This document shows positions 24,089-34,800 of a stretch of DNA of 64,000 nt, in pieces (positions within the stretch are counted from its first letter, which is position 1; each line of letters starts with the position of its first letter). The stretch spans positions 371,034 through 435,033 of the forward strand of contig NRSV01000020.1 of the NCBI GenBank assembly GCA_002286855.1, read 5' to 3'. The DNA comes from Bipolaris cookei (lineage: Eukaryota; Ascomycota; Dothideomycetes; Pleosporales; Pleosporaceae). The translations under genes and the position numbers were made by a program. The notes beneath the pieces are model-generated. The model did not search any database. It had not been told where the DNA came from and saw only the letters and a list, made by a program, of their open reading frames with translations.

Positions 24089-26062
24089 TTACAACGCCCC
24101 ACCAAGCACTCGCACCGCCCACATCGCCAACCTCACATTCATCCCCACTTTCCTCTCCTCCTTCTCAAACTCCCTCTCATCAACTCTCTTCGCATACTCG
24201 CCCAACCACCTAACCTCCTCCCCCAACCGCCTCCTCAACCCAGGATCAGTCGTAGAAATCACAACGTTGGCTTCGAGATCGAGTTCGTACGCGCGCTTCG
24301 TATAATTCGAGGACCCAATCACGGTAAGGCACGGGTCGTCATCGCTATTATCCGCAGCCGATGCCGTAGAAGAAGATTGTGAAGAAGGTGAATGAGACGA
24401 GGAAGGCAGCGCAACCCAAATGCCCTTGGCATGATACGTCCACCCGCCCTCCTCCCCAACTTTCCCCTTTTTCCACTCTTTTAGCACAATCGTATCACTG
24501 AGCCCCTGATACCTCACCTGCCGCAGAAACATCTTCGCCAAGTGCGTATACGCAGCAGGCAACATACCGCTTACACCGCTGGACCCGTAGAACCCGTTTG
24601 CGTGCGGGTGCGCGGTTAGGACTGTACCGGATGCGGGACGTGTGGCGAGGAGCAAGCGCCGGAAGGAGGGGGTCATGTTGAAGTAGCCGGCTGTGAAGGT
24701 CCAGGTGCTTGGGGTGTGGGAGATGGAGGTTAGGAGGGAGGTTAGGGCGGGGAGTTCGGTTGAGGAGGAGATGAGGGGGACGAGGGAGAGGATGGGGTGG
24801 ATTGTCGTTGTTGATTTCGAAGCTGGCGGCTGACTGGATGCGGGTGGAGAGTTGGAAGGGGTAAGCAGGTGCGATAGGTGCCGCTCAGCTGCTTTTCTGT
24901 ACAAAGAGGGGTTTTCGAGGGGATTCGGACCCGCATTGGAAGATGGCCATGACATCCGGTATCCGCCTGCGCCCTGCGCGTCAGATGGCTGGATGTCGAA
25001 ACTCAATGCAGACACGCCGTCATGGATCTTGCTGAAGTACGAAGTCAGTTCTGCGGAGCTGAACAAGTGGTAGCGGTCTTGGCGGTTGGTGAAGTAGTCT
25101 TCGCTGAGGTTCGCACCGCTCATGATGATTTCGTCGTCGATGCCGTAGAGTTTCATGTGCTGGAGGCCCCAGCCTTCGTTGATGCGTTTAGGCATATATT
25201 TTTTGCGGAGACCCGTTAGGTTGGGCGTGTGGTACATGCGTATTTGGACTCTTTCTGCACCGAATTCTGTGATTAGAGGGGCTAGGAGGGAGGCAGTAGA
25301 TGGGTTGGGGGTTTCTCGGGTTCCGCGCAAGGCGTCTGTCAGGAATGAGACGTGGAGATTGGGGTTTTGAAGGAGGGCTGCGCGGATGGTGCTAATGAGG
25401 TCGTGTTCTGTTTTGCCAATATAGAGTGTGCTCAGGTAGATTCTGTGTTGAGCTTTTAAGATTTTGTCCTGGGACGGGTTAGTGGGATTAGAATGGTGAG
25501 TGCCGAGTTGTGCTGCCTCACGTACTTCCTATAGCATATCTTCCAAAGCTACTGAATCGAGAAGAAGTGAGACGCTACCACGTAGCTCATCTTTGGGAGT
25601 ATTTTCTTGACATTAAGAAATAGGAGGTACATTCATAGTAGTTCTGATGACCAAGGATACATGTTTTCTGATGTTGTAGAAAGTGCACGAAACAAGAGAA
25701 CAAAACAAACAGTTACAAAACAAACAGTTACAAAACAACCAAGCATATGGTATATGCTTGACAGGCAAAGATGAACAGAAGAGAAAGAAATATCAACCTA
25801 CCTTCAGCGTTTGATAAAACTCAGCAGGCGTCTGAATAATCTGAATCTGCTCAGGCTGCATTTCAAACCTCGGAGCAATCTTATCCAGATCTGAAGTAAT
25901 GGTTGCCAGCATCGCCGCCTGGCTCGGCGGTACTTGCGATGCCATTCCCACAGTCGAAGTCGAATACCTCCTCGTTGTCTTGATCAGTCTGCCAGGGAGA
26001 CAAAAAGCCCTTTTTCCCGCAATCCGGGGCGCTTGAATTCTTAACAAGCCTCGGCTTATCAT
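24089..26062 (-). CDS. PGS1: CDP-diacylglycerol-glycerol-3-phosphate 3-phosphatidyltransferase (PGP synthase)
   Basis: The enzyme makes phosphatidylglycerophosphate, the committed step towards cardiolipin, in the mitochondrial inner membrane. Exons 26062-25802 and 25468-24089 give 546 residues. The start MISRGLLRIQAPRIAGKRAF is a basic amphipathic presequence; an ATG 69 bases further upstream is in frame but less likely. The catalytic domain has the two phospholipase-D-like HKD motifs: HMKLYGIDDEIIMSGANLSE, and a later HAKGIWVALP paired with LTVIGSSNYTKRAYELDLEA. Between them lies a serine-rich insert (SSSHSPSSQSSST). The intron is 333 bases, long for this window, and contains a tandem repeat of ACAAAACAAACAGTT type. 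NDUFA12 is transcribed away from it from 26281. Confidence 0.92.
25682..25740. repeat. Short tandem repeat inside the PGS1 intron
   Basis: The block GAACAAAACAAACAGTTAC is followed by two further copies of the core AAAACAAACAGTTACAAAAC or its part, with a period of 17 bases. It lies within the 333-base intron on the non-coding sense and may explain the intron's length. Confidence 0.6.
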
Positions 26063-26280
26063 CTTCCCGGAAAACTTCGCTGCACAATATCGAAAAATTG
26101 ATATATGTTGGAAGTCCTGAAGTATGAACATTGGATGCAGGTCAGGAAACGAAGGACATCATTACGCTAGTCCATAAAAGATATAGCACGACCAGCGGTC
26201 TTGGCATCATCAATCGCGCCTCAGCGACGTCCGACGAGCGGGCCACCAGCGACCATCAATCAGCTCGCACCACAGCCGCC
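26063..26280. promoter_or_regulatory. Bidirectional promoter between PGS1 and NDUFA12
   Basis: Only about 218 bases separate the proposed start codons of two mitochondrial protein genes transcribed in opposite directions. They must share this region for promoter and leader sequences. I see no TATA box. Co-regulation is inference. Confidence 0.55.
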
Positions 26281-27178
26281 ATGTCGACGCTCATGAGAAC
26301 GCTGCGCAACCTGCGCCGGATCGGAATCAAGGCAAGCTTTCTATCCTAGCTTCATTGCTGCAGTAGCATCATCACTAACTCTGACCTAGGACTATGCCCA
26401 CCAAATGGCGGTACGCTCATGAAATCCCCCTTCCTCCAATTGCCTCCTCTCCGAAAAATAGACTGATGGATTTGTTCTCGCTTGTAATAGAATATCGGTA
26501 TGCCTTCTTCGCACACGGTTACCTGTGCAATTGGATAAAAGGGAACGCAGGAGGACTGATGCATTGCAGGTGATACCAAAGCCGGAACCTTGATTGGCAC
26601 GGATAGATATGGCAATAAGTACTTTGAGAATCTGGAAGAGGAGCTGCCGCGTAAGAATTGCCATAATCTACACTGGGGAAGCCCGCAAGGAGGACAACGA
26701 TGAGGGCTAATTGCATGGGACAGTGCGAACACGCTGGGTAGACTACAAGGACAAGGAGTTTGATCCGTGAGTCTTCACCCGTAAGATGCGAGCGTGGGAT
26801 GTAGAAATTATGCTAATGTGCAACTCAATAGTTCTCAAATCGAGCCCGGATGGTACGTCTTCTCCCTGTATTAATCATGCAGAGGAGCATCTTCTGACTA
26901 GGGGGGTTGTAACAGGCACGCTTGGATGTCATACATGGTCGACAAGTCACCAGCCGCAGACCCGCTTCTGCAGCGTCAGGTCCGCATCTGGGAGCCAAAA
27001 GAGCATAGACCTACTCTTACTTGGAGTCGATCCGGATACAAGCCTTACAGCACGTACGTTCTAGATTCCTGTCCATCGTTGTAATCTTTTGCGAAAGATC
27101 CCTTGTTTTGCTGACTACGCAAATAGCGTCAAGAACAAGTATTCCCCATGGACCCCCGTAGCCAAGCCTCGCGCGTAG
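26281..27178 (+). CDS. NDUFA12: NADH:ubiquinone oxidoreductase subunit NDUFA12 (B17.2 type)
   Basis: This accessory subunit of mitochondrial complex I is encoded by eight exons: 26281-26331, 26390-26410, 26491-26497, 26570-26650, 26724-26766, 26832-26852, 26916-27053 and 27127-27178. They sum to 414 bases and 137 residues. The N-terminus is MSTLMRTLRNLRRIGIK, then DYAHQMANIGDTKAG, LIGTDRYGNKYFEN, LRTRWVDYKDKEFDPSQIEP, GWHAWMSYMVDK and a C-terminus ending SPWTPVAKPRA, all typical of the family. Two features are unusual. The first intron begins GC rather than GT (AAG then GCAAGC). The third exon is only seven bases (AATATCG), and without it the conserved IGDTKAG motif falls out of frame. Two other exons are only 21 bases. 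Confidence 0.92.
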
Positions 27179-27658
27179 ATAGGGAAATCACGATTACTCT
27201 CGCTTATGCAAAGATATCAAAGCCCCTAGTTTTTCATTTCATATATGTAGTCTTGGAAGCTATGTGGCTGTTTTTCTCCTTGGCGGCAATCCATCTCACA
27301 TCTCACATAAGATCAAACTGTGGCTTGAGTATTTGTTTTATTAGGCCGAAGGGGGATAGTGATCAGCTCACGGCCAAAACTACCAAGTTTCCCAACATGA
27401 GCTTTTTATTTTCGCATTTCACGTCTTGATGTTGCAAAAAAGTGATGAGTAGTTCTCAGGTAATGAAGTGATATTGATTGACTATTCATGAGGGTAGAGA
27501 ATAGACCATATCACATAATCATACATTCTATTGCTACCAATTCTTGATCTTGAGAAGAAAAACATATAACGCTCTCCCTAGAACCCCCCCCCCCCCCCTT
27601 CCCCCCCAAATCGTCTGTGCCGAGCAAAAGAAAAGGCTGCCTTGATGTATTTACGCTT
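27179..27658. other. Intergenic region with a poly-C tract
   Basis: About 480 AT-rich bases follow NDUFA12. The only distinct element is a run of 16 C, then TT, then 7 C at 27583-27607. It lies just beyond the 3' end of the oxidoreductase gene on the other strand. Confidence 0.5.
27583..27607. repeat. Poly-C / poly-G tract (C16-TT-C7)
   Basis: Sixteen consecutive C, two T and seven C are visible directly. On the minus strand this is a G-run that would be transcribed in the 3' region of the oxidoreductase gene; its exact length is prone to sequencing error. Confidence 0.85.
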
Positions 27659-29094
27659 TTACAAGCTCTTAAGCAGCATGGGGAGGAGAACCTGCTTGTT
27701 GTACTCCCAAATCATACTACTATCTTGACCCCTCCATGTAGCACCTGTATAAAACGTGCTGAACTGGCTCTGCAGAGCATTTATCTGGTCGTAGAACCCA
27801 TCCAAGATAGCCTGGGAGGAGACCTGCAGGTAAAAGGGGACGTGAGAATTCGCGACAACGAACTCGGGTGGAGTCTGAGTAAAGTTTGCATTCCTCTGGT
27901 TGACGGTTTGAAGACGTTTGAGGTCGGCAATGATAAGGGCCTTAATTTGGTCGTTGGTGTATGCGTGGGCGGCGGTTGAGCGTTCGATTCGATAGAAGAG
28001 CGTTGTAAGGCCGGGGATACCGCTGGGGCCGGCGAAGACGATGCTGGGTAGGTCGGGGATGCCGAAGGGGCTATTGGGGTTGACGTTGTCTACTTCGAGG
28101 ACTGGCAAGCCGCTGTTCTTGAAGATGATGGTGTAGTAGCCGGCATTGAGCCACTTGCTGAAGATGTTGCGCTCGGCTTGGGTGGGGTTGAATTCCTTGA
28201 GGTTTTCCAGGCGAAGAAGAATGGCAATCAGAAGCTTCTTTGCGCAAACGTACTTGATGCCCTCGGGTGTTTGGACAACGAGTTCGACGCCAGACTGCTT
28301 GTGGTCCGAGGTAATGATGCGGGAAGAGAGCCAGATGCTGTTGCTTTTGGCGAGCTCAGTCCCAGCCTTGAGATAGAGCTCGCTGCTGTTCCTGCATGCA
28401 GTCATGACGAAGCCCGGTCCGACGATTTGCTGAATCAGGGGCAAGCTGACTACGCGGGCAAACTCGACAACGGGAGCGGTTATGGGGTTACCAAGACCAG
28501 GACTGAGCCGAGTAAAGAGTGGGATGGCTGCCTCGATGCCGAGTTGCTGGACTAGTTGACAAAAGGGCATGGCCAATTCTTGGGGCACAGGCTTGGGCAA
28601 GAAACATACCAGCAGCGTGCTGAGGGTACTTGGACAAGAAGGCGGCATATTTCTGAAGTGCTTGACCCAAGGCTTACTGGTTAACTTACTAAGCAGGGAT
28701 ATTTGAGGATAGCGCCTGACTTGAAGTCGACACTGATGCTTGGGCTAGCAGTAGTCGACCCGGGGGCTAGTGGGATGTTGAAGCGCTGGAAGCACTGGTT
28801 GACAACAGTGTTATTGTGCCAGACGTTGACACCGTTGTCTGTAGTCATACCAGTAGCTGGGTCGGTATAAGTACGCGTGTGACCGCCTGGAATAGCCTTG
28901 GCCTCAATAACAATGACAGATTTGCAAGCGTCCTTAAGTAGGAAAGCAGCGTTCATGCCAGAAGATCCTCCACCAATAATTACTACATCGCGTTTGATGA
29001 CGTTGCGAATATCAATTTTGGAAGGGAGGGCCACAGCAGGTGAGAGGCCAAAGAAGGCAACAAGTGTCGCTGCAAGCACCGGTGAAGGCTGCAT
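27659..29094 (-). pseudogene. FAD-dependent amine-oxidase-like oxidoreductase, apparently frameshifted
   Basis: The start at 29094 gives a signal peptide (MQPSPVLAATLVAFFGLSPA), then the dinucleotide-binding motif DVVIIGGGSSGMNAAFLL and the second FAD contact VIVIEAKAIPGGHTRTYTDP. The C-terminal two thirds (28648 down to 27659) read LVQQLGIEAAIPLFTRLSPG, then EFVVANSHVPFYLQVS and GATWRGQDSSMIWEY, matching secreted fungal flavin oxidoreductases of the amine oxidase superfamily. Between them the coding sense is broken. A segment reading ALQKYAAFLSKYPQHAAG lies in one frame, and FLPKPVPQEL must follow in another. Only a 37-base intron (28653-28689, GTAAGT to CAG) could bridge the first gap, and nothing bridges the second, near 28600-28615. 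A one-base insertion there, or an assembly error, explains it. About 30 residues usual in the family also seem missing. The substrate is unknown. Confidence 0.7.
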
Positions 29095-31841
29095 TATGGG
29101 GTATAGATTATTAAAAACTAGCAAGCATGAGTGACTGTGGTGGTGTGACAGATGCTCCCTTCGTGACAGGTTATATCTCACTGCATATTGTCGTTCACTT
29201 TAGGGCTGAGAGTATCCGGAGGTGCCATGAAAGAGTTCGATCAATGTTAGAGTGTGATGAGATTTTAGTGCGTTGCTCTTGTAACTGCGATGGCTACGAT
29301 CCTTGCGATTATCCCAATAAAAACGGACGAAGTGAGCACCAAAGTTCCATGATGGACTTGGGCGGTAAAAATGGAATAACTAAGCTGCTTAAGCAATGGA
29401 GCTCTTCTTCCGAGTGTTGTAGATACGGCACTCGGTAGCTACCGCATTTATCTAGTACCTTACGATCGAGCGGTCGGTTTACAGAGGGGCTAATACAATA
29501 TTTGACTCGGATTGGATACAATTTTGACTTCTCTGAACTAGCAATTCCTTGTTTGGGTTATTGAGCCTATGCTTGGATGGATGGAATGCTTATGAATACG
29601 GAACCTACCTGATGAAGACATGCAAAGTCAATTTACTTGTGTATCAGTATAATCCACCTGCGAACACAATCATGTCTTTGCTTCCACCAGTCCAGACTCG
29701 AGCTAGACTAATCAGTGTTCATTTCTTTCATCGTTCAGCCTAGCTCTCATGACCTGAGTTACTACAGGGTTTATGGAGGCTTTGGTATGCAAAGTCAGGG
29801 TGCATGCAGCACCTAGGCCAAGAACAAGACTAAAACAAAACAACAAAAACAGCAATAAAACTAGCAAAAATTTAGAAATCTTTTCATTTTCGTTAATTTA
29901 GTATTTCCTTTGCCTATAAAAGAGCCCGCGGGAAGGCAGCACTGCTGCCCTACATCTCTTCCTGTTTATCAAACTGCTCTTTAGCACTAGACATCTAGAA
30001 AGCTATCAATAGCTAAGCTAGATAAAGGCCAAAGCACCACAGCCACACTATGCAGCACAAACTCCCAAATTGTAAATAATCACCCCATAGAACGGCCTTC
30101 GGCCAAAGTCTTACTAGCCTCAAGCTGCATAGACTCTAATGGAACAATAATAATAATAACCAGGGTGCATGCATACGCGGCAGATGGCGGCTCTTTGTCC
30201 GTGCATGGGTCGGTACTTTCGGCTCACTGACTACCGGTCATTGTCGACAAAGGCTACGAGTCAGGCAGGCCCAGACCTCACCGCATTGAGACGGCTGGCA
30301 GCTGTTACGATAAGATTCGAAGGAAATGAACAACTGCGCGACGGCGAGTACGCTGTGTTTACAGCTCAGTCTGTTGGGAATAGCTGTTTGAATTCTTGTT
30401 TACTGGAATGGGCGGAAGAAAGCCTCAAGCCTCGCCGTGGGCTGGATCTAAGGCTCCATAAGCAGGAGACCTGTTCCATCTTCCATGCAGCGGTTGTAGG
30501 CTTGTCATAGGACACACTCTCACAATCGGACTGAATTGGCAGGCAGGGATCGCCAGTTGAGCTAAGTAAGTGGATGTGATATCCAGAAGCATACTTATGG
30601 GGGAGCATTTTGGTGGAGGTGACCAATGCTGCGATGTTGAAGATAATCACTGCCAAGACACAGTCACGTGCTGTCGCGTCCCGATTGGTCGCATTCTTTG
30701 TTTGTCGCCTTATTTGAAGCTCAACCTTACTCTTAACAAGATGCAGCGCATAACCTTTTTTCTTACTCTATTTCTACCTTTTTATCGGCGTTGTTGGACG
30801 AGCGAAAGTGTTCGACTCTGTTCGTGTATGGTATAACATGAGATGGTGTACTGATTGTTTAGCATAGCAAGAGATGTCAAGATATCCAGGGACACACGTC
30901 TCACTCGACTCGGACATGACTAGATAAAGAAGCATGATTTTGGTAGAGCAGATATTCCAAGCGGCGTCACAGGTGGTATGGGATGCTTATACACAGGCTG
31001 CAGATGGGGCTAAGTTGTGGGGTAATCGGTCACGTAGTCCAACCGTGGCGTGTGGGCCGCTACCGTTTGCTTGGCTGCTGTAGGTACCGTCTGCCAACGG
31101 GCAGGCGAGGCGAAACGAGGGACTAGATGGAGTCGATCATGGTGGTTGGACAAGGCCGTTATGGTTACAAGGTCGATGCTGCATCAAACACCTGGGGTGC
31201 CGGAGTTGGCCGTAGGACGGCCGAGGGCGTACACATGCAAAAGGGCGCATGGGAATGGCCAAGGCTGCGCCTGCGCCTGCAACAACAACAGCGATGGCGC
31301 AGATGGAATAATCCACTTGTTGAGTGGCAGTGGCACGTCTGGTCCGGTGGCTCTGGCACTGTCGTCCGGTGCGGTGGTAGCCATTGGCCAAGGCGTATAT
31401 TCACAGAAGGCGTCGGATCTCCTCTGGCGCCAAGCCATCATCGGTCAAAGTGCCGGATTACATCACAAACGGCCTTCGCGCTCATCAACGTCAGTGCGCA
31501 TGCGGAAAGGCTTTTGGGCGACTAGTTACCGTAGTAAAGGTGCGGTAAAGTCGAGCAGGCAACACCCTTCCTCTGCAATCACCACATAGACCGTGCATCT
31601 TCGCGCCCAGAGGCACTGCTGCCGTCGTTTGTTTACTGCCGCGCAAGCACCTCGACACCACTGGTGCTTATATCTGTCGAGTCGCGCTGCCGCCCTCCGA
31701 TGCGCCTCACCGCTCGCCGATAACGAGAGCGAGCGTGAGTGTTGAGAGCGAGTGCGCGAGGCCTGGGCGCAATTGGACACGCCCATCACCATCACTATCG
31801 CCGCTGCGCACCGCAGGCCTCGTACAACAGCAGCAGACATC
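29095..31841. other. Gene-free stretch upstream of the ABC transporter
   Basis: About 2.7 kb carry no supportable gene. The left half is AT-rich and includes a retroposon-like segment described separately. The right half (31000-31840) becomes GC-rich with long chance frames on both strands and probably holds the ABC transporter promoter and leader. Confidence 0.5.
29796..30173. mobile_element. Retroposon-like insertion flanked by 13-base direct repeats
   Basis: The 13-base sequence CAGGGTGCATGCA occurs at 29796-29808 and again, perfectly, at 30161-30173. The 352 bases between them contain a TATAAAAG box near 29912 and end in an AATAATAATAATAAC tail directly before the second repeat. A target-site duplication of this length next to a simple A-rich tail is the usual mark of target-primed reverse transcription. 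No protein is encoded and I see no clear tRNA-like A or B box, so SINE, truncated LINE and processed transcript copy are all possible. Confidence 0.45.
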
Positions 31842-34800
31842 ATGTTTGCCCACTGCAAAGGCCCGCTCTGGGGGATAGACGACTTCTCCACCTGTTTCGA
31901 GCGCGAGTACGTCAAAGCCGCCGTTTGGCCATGCGCCACCACCACCACCACCAAGAACAAAAGGCGCCAGAACTGACGCGCGCCACAGCTATCTCCAGAC
32001 ATTATTCCCGCTCATCGTTTCCGCCATATCGCTTCTCTTCCTGCTGCGCCAGCTCTACTCGGCTGCGACTGCCTCCAAATACTACCACGCATACAGCGCC
32101 CTCGACGATGCCATCAATCCTTGGTCTCTGCGAAGCCCCAACTACAATGGCGATGACGAGTACCACGACGATGCCCACGACGAGCTTGACCGGCAGCAAG
32201 ACCTCGCCCTCCACCCCGTCAGGACCATGTCCACAATCGCCGCCGACAAGCCCCGCGGACAACTCACCATTGTCGTCCTAGAGGAGGCCGCAGTCCTCGC
32301 ACAGCTGGGTCTGCACATCGCCATACTCGTAACTAATGCTTGGGGCGTCCACGCAAAGACTGCCGCCATTGCCAGTGTCGCCGTCTGGGCTTATGTTGCT
32401 GTTCTAGCCTCGCTCCGCCTGCTCTTTTCCAGCACCAGTCGCTTCTCTTTCCCACCTCTCTGGTACCACACCGCCTTCATCTATGGCTGCCAATGGGTCT
32501 TTAGCATCTTGCTTTTCCGATCAGCAATCATCCACCCGCGATCCAGTGTGCATCAGAAGCTGATGATTGGCGACTTCACCCTCGTTTCACTGCTATTCCT
32601 TATCGCCCTCTGCTCCAGAAAAGGTAACAAAACCGTACATCTCGAATACGAAGGAGACATTGCCCCAGCCCGGGAACCCATCGCTAGTGTGTTCTCCCTT
32701 GCCACTTTCAGCTGGGTCGACCCCATTGTTTGGACAGGATATAAAAAGACATATGAGCTTTCAGACGTTTGGAATCTGCCTTCAAAAGACAAGGCTGCAG
32801 CCGTCATTGCGAAATACCGCCAGGTCAAGAAGACTTCAAGCTTGGCCTACCACCTTCTGAAGCATTTCAAGCGCGGTCTGCTTATCCAAGCAGGATGGGC
32901 TGCTATCTCTGGTTTCCTCACTTTTGCGCCTACACTGCTTTTGAAGGTTATCCTCGAGTATGTCGAGCAGCCAGATCTGACTCCGGCGAATGCCGCATGG
33001 TTCTATGTCATCCTGCTTTTCGTCTCTGGTTCTCTATCGGCGCTGGCAGATGGACAGGCACTCTGGCTTGGCCGCAAGATCTGCATTCGGTTGCGAGCCG
33101 TCATCATTGGAGAAATTTATGCAAAAGCTTTGAAACGCAGAGCGGGAGCTACCACTGACAAGGTGCTGGGTGAAGAGAAGAAGCAACAAGAGTCGGATAA
33201 GCGGGATGAGCAGCCCAAGGGACTGAAGCGCATCTTCAATTTTGGCAAGAAAAAGAAGAACAAGTCTGAAACATCCAAGGACGAGGACGAGGACGAAGCA
33301 AAGTCAGGATCCGACGCTCAGGTGACCACCGGTGCCATCATCAACCTCATGGCTGTAGACGCTTTCAAGGTTAGCGAGATATGCGCCTATCTGCACTTCC
33401 TTTGGGCAAATACACCTGTTCAAGTCGTTGTCGCCGTGTTTTTGCTTTACCGCATCTTGGGCTACAGCTCAATTGCTGGTATCGGCATGATGATTTTTCT
33501 CCTTCCAATCAACATGTATGTCGCTGGACAGTTTGCCAAGATCCAAAAGCTCATTCTCGCTGCTACGGATGCACGAATCCACACCACCAACGAGGTTCTC
33601 ACCAATATTCGAATCATCAAGTTCTTCGCCTGGGAGCAGCGCTTTATCGGACTGATCAATGAGAAACGATACATTGAGCTGAAGCATCTACGTCGTCGCT
33701 ACATACTCTGGGCCGTGGCCGCCACCATATGGTCAGGCTCCCCTGTTTTGATTACGTTCTTGTCCTTCTTGGTCTATACCAACATTGAACACAAAGCTTT
33801 GATTCCATCAGTCGCTTTCACTGCTCTCTCACTGTTTCAGATTCTCAGGATTCCGCTAGATCAACTCGCAGATATGGTCGCACACGTCCAAGAATCCAAA
33901 GTATCGGTTGACCGTATTGAGGAGTACTTGATGGAGCCAGAGACAGACAAGTATTCACAGCTCATTACCCAAAAGAAGGATGAACATGGTCAGCCTCTGA
34001 TTGGATTCGAAAACGGTACCTTCAGTTGGGGCGGCGCAGACATGGCGGACCAAGCTGCTGCAGACGCCTTCAAGCTCATCGATCTCAACGTGAAATTCCA
34101 AGCTGGCAAACTCAATGTTGTCGTCGGTCCGACTGGTTCAGGAAAGACTTCCCTGCTCATGGGTCTGCTTGGTGAGATGACAAAACTAAAGGGTGAAGTC
34201 TACTTGCCTGGAGGAGTCAGCCGAGAAGATCTCACCCCTGACCCCGAGACTGGCCTCACAGAAAGCGTAGCTTATTGCGCTCAGCAAGCCTGGCTAGTGA
34301 ATGGCACTGTAAAAGAAAATATTGTGTTCGCGAGCGAATGGGACAAGAAGCGCTACGAGGAAGTCATTGATATCTGCTGTTTGAAGCGAGATCTTGAAAT
34401 TCTTGACGGTGGGGATGAAACAGTGGTTGGCGAAAAAGGTGTGACGCTCTCTGGAGGCCAGAAACAACGCATCTCACTCGCTCGTGCAATGTACAGCAAA
34501 GCCCGCCATGTTCTTCTTGACGACGTCCTAAGCGCCGTTGACGCTCATACTGCCAAATGGATTTTCCATTATGCCCTCCATGGTCGACTCATGGAAAACC
34601 GAACCTGTATTCTTGTCACGCACAACGTCAGTCTCTGCCTGCCCCATGCCGAGTTGGCAGTAGTACTTGAAAATGGCCGCATAGTCGCACAAGGCACTGC
34701 AGATGAAGTTATCAGGTCCGGAAAGCTCACCGAAGATCTCACTAAATCACGACCTGCCTCAGGTAGCGCATCGAAGCCTCCATCTCAGGCTCCTTCAGAT

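Noticed and set aside
31050..31589. 179-codon plus-strand frame upstream of the ABC transporter
   Set aside because: It overlaps other long frames on both strands, is low-complexity, and falls where a promoter or leader is expected.
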